NCBI GenBank assembly: GCA_039990395.1
Contig: JBDXFZ010000146.1
Span: 1,832,739-1,896,738, forward strand
Source: CALINF01 sp039990395
Lineage (GTDB): Bacteria; Pseudomonadota; Gammaproteobacteria; Pseudomonadales; Halieaceae
DNA length: 64,000 nt
Direction: 5' to 3'
The notes under the pieces are model-generated. The model saw only the letters and a program-made list of their open reading frames with translations, did no database searches and was not told where the DNA came from. The position numbers and the translations under genes are program-made. Shown here one piece after another: positions 63,980 to 64,000 of the stretch; positions within the stretch are counted from its first letter, which is position 1, and the number at the start of each line of letters is the position of its first letter.

Positions 63980-64000
63980 AACTGGCTTGACTCCGGTCTC

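Overview
The window looks like chromosomal core sequence from a free-living, probably marine gammaproteobacterium. The evidence is a set of characteristic neighbourhoods: hda-perM-DUF2066 facing purM-purN-DUF3108, dcd-apbC facing metG, and a complete rnfABCDGE operon. Protein sequences and the relatively even base composition suggest the Cellvibrionales/Halieaceae side of the class, but that placement is an inference. No phage, insertion sequence, CRISPR array or tRNA gene was seen. An rRNA operon is clipped at the right edge, with its 5S gene on the minus strand.

Layout. 0-8 kb: end of an RND efflux adaptor, a small MscS channel, an adaptor plus RND pump pair, and SppA. 8-16 kb: a DUF2069/WrbA/ArsC-like minus-strand operon, a YihY membrane protein with a TlpA-like lipoprotein, cysK, a GNAT enzyme and a quinone oxidoreductase. 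14-24 kb is the most unusual part. It holds two convergent NTP/NDP-exchange-type transporters (one with an appended cadherin-like domain), an exported protein joining a PPP-type phosphatase to a kinase-like domain, a dicarboxylate-type symporter fused to a solute-binding domain, and a PlpD-like patatin/outer-membrane barrel protein. 24-33 kb: a DEAD-box helicase, an S9 peptidase, oligopeptidase A, aquaporin Z, a catalytically odd pterin-synthase-like protein, an SDR enzyme and a YhhQ-type transporter.

33-40 kb is an amino-acid catabolism block: Leu/Phe/Val dehydrogenase and a giant indolepyruvate:ferredoxin oxidoreductase, divergent from an Lrp-type regulator that is followed by a YbdL-type aminotransferase and an omega-amidase. 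40-55 kb is housekeeping: Hda, PerM, purine synthesis, dCTP deaminase, the Fe-S carrier ApbC, MetRS and the Rnf ion-pumping electron-transfer complex. 55-63 kb: a small acidic unknown, RimI with a HolD-like partner, a glycosyltransferase, an Nramp metal transporter, a large Ig-like lipoprotein with calcium-loop-like repeats, and a polytopic GT-C-like membrane protein. The last 700 bp hold imperfect repeats, a 5S remnant, two terminators and the intact 5S gene.

The best candidates for something undescribed are the run of multidomain fusions at 14-21 kb, which together suggest an envelope phosphorylation or nucleotide/solute-sensing module, and the degenerate 5S remnant with foldback sequence beside the rRNA operon.
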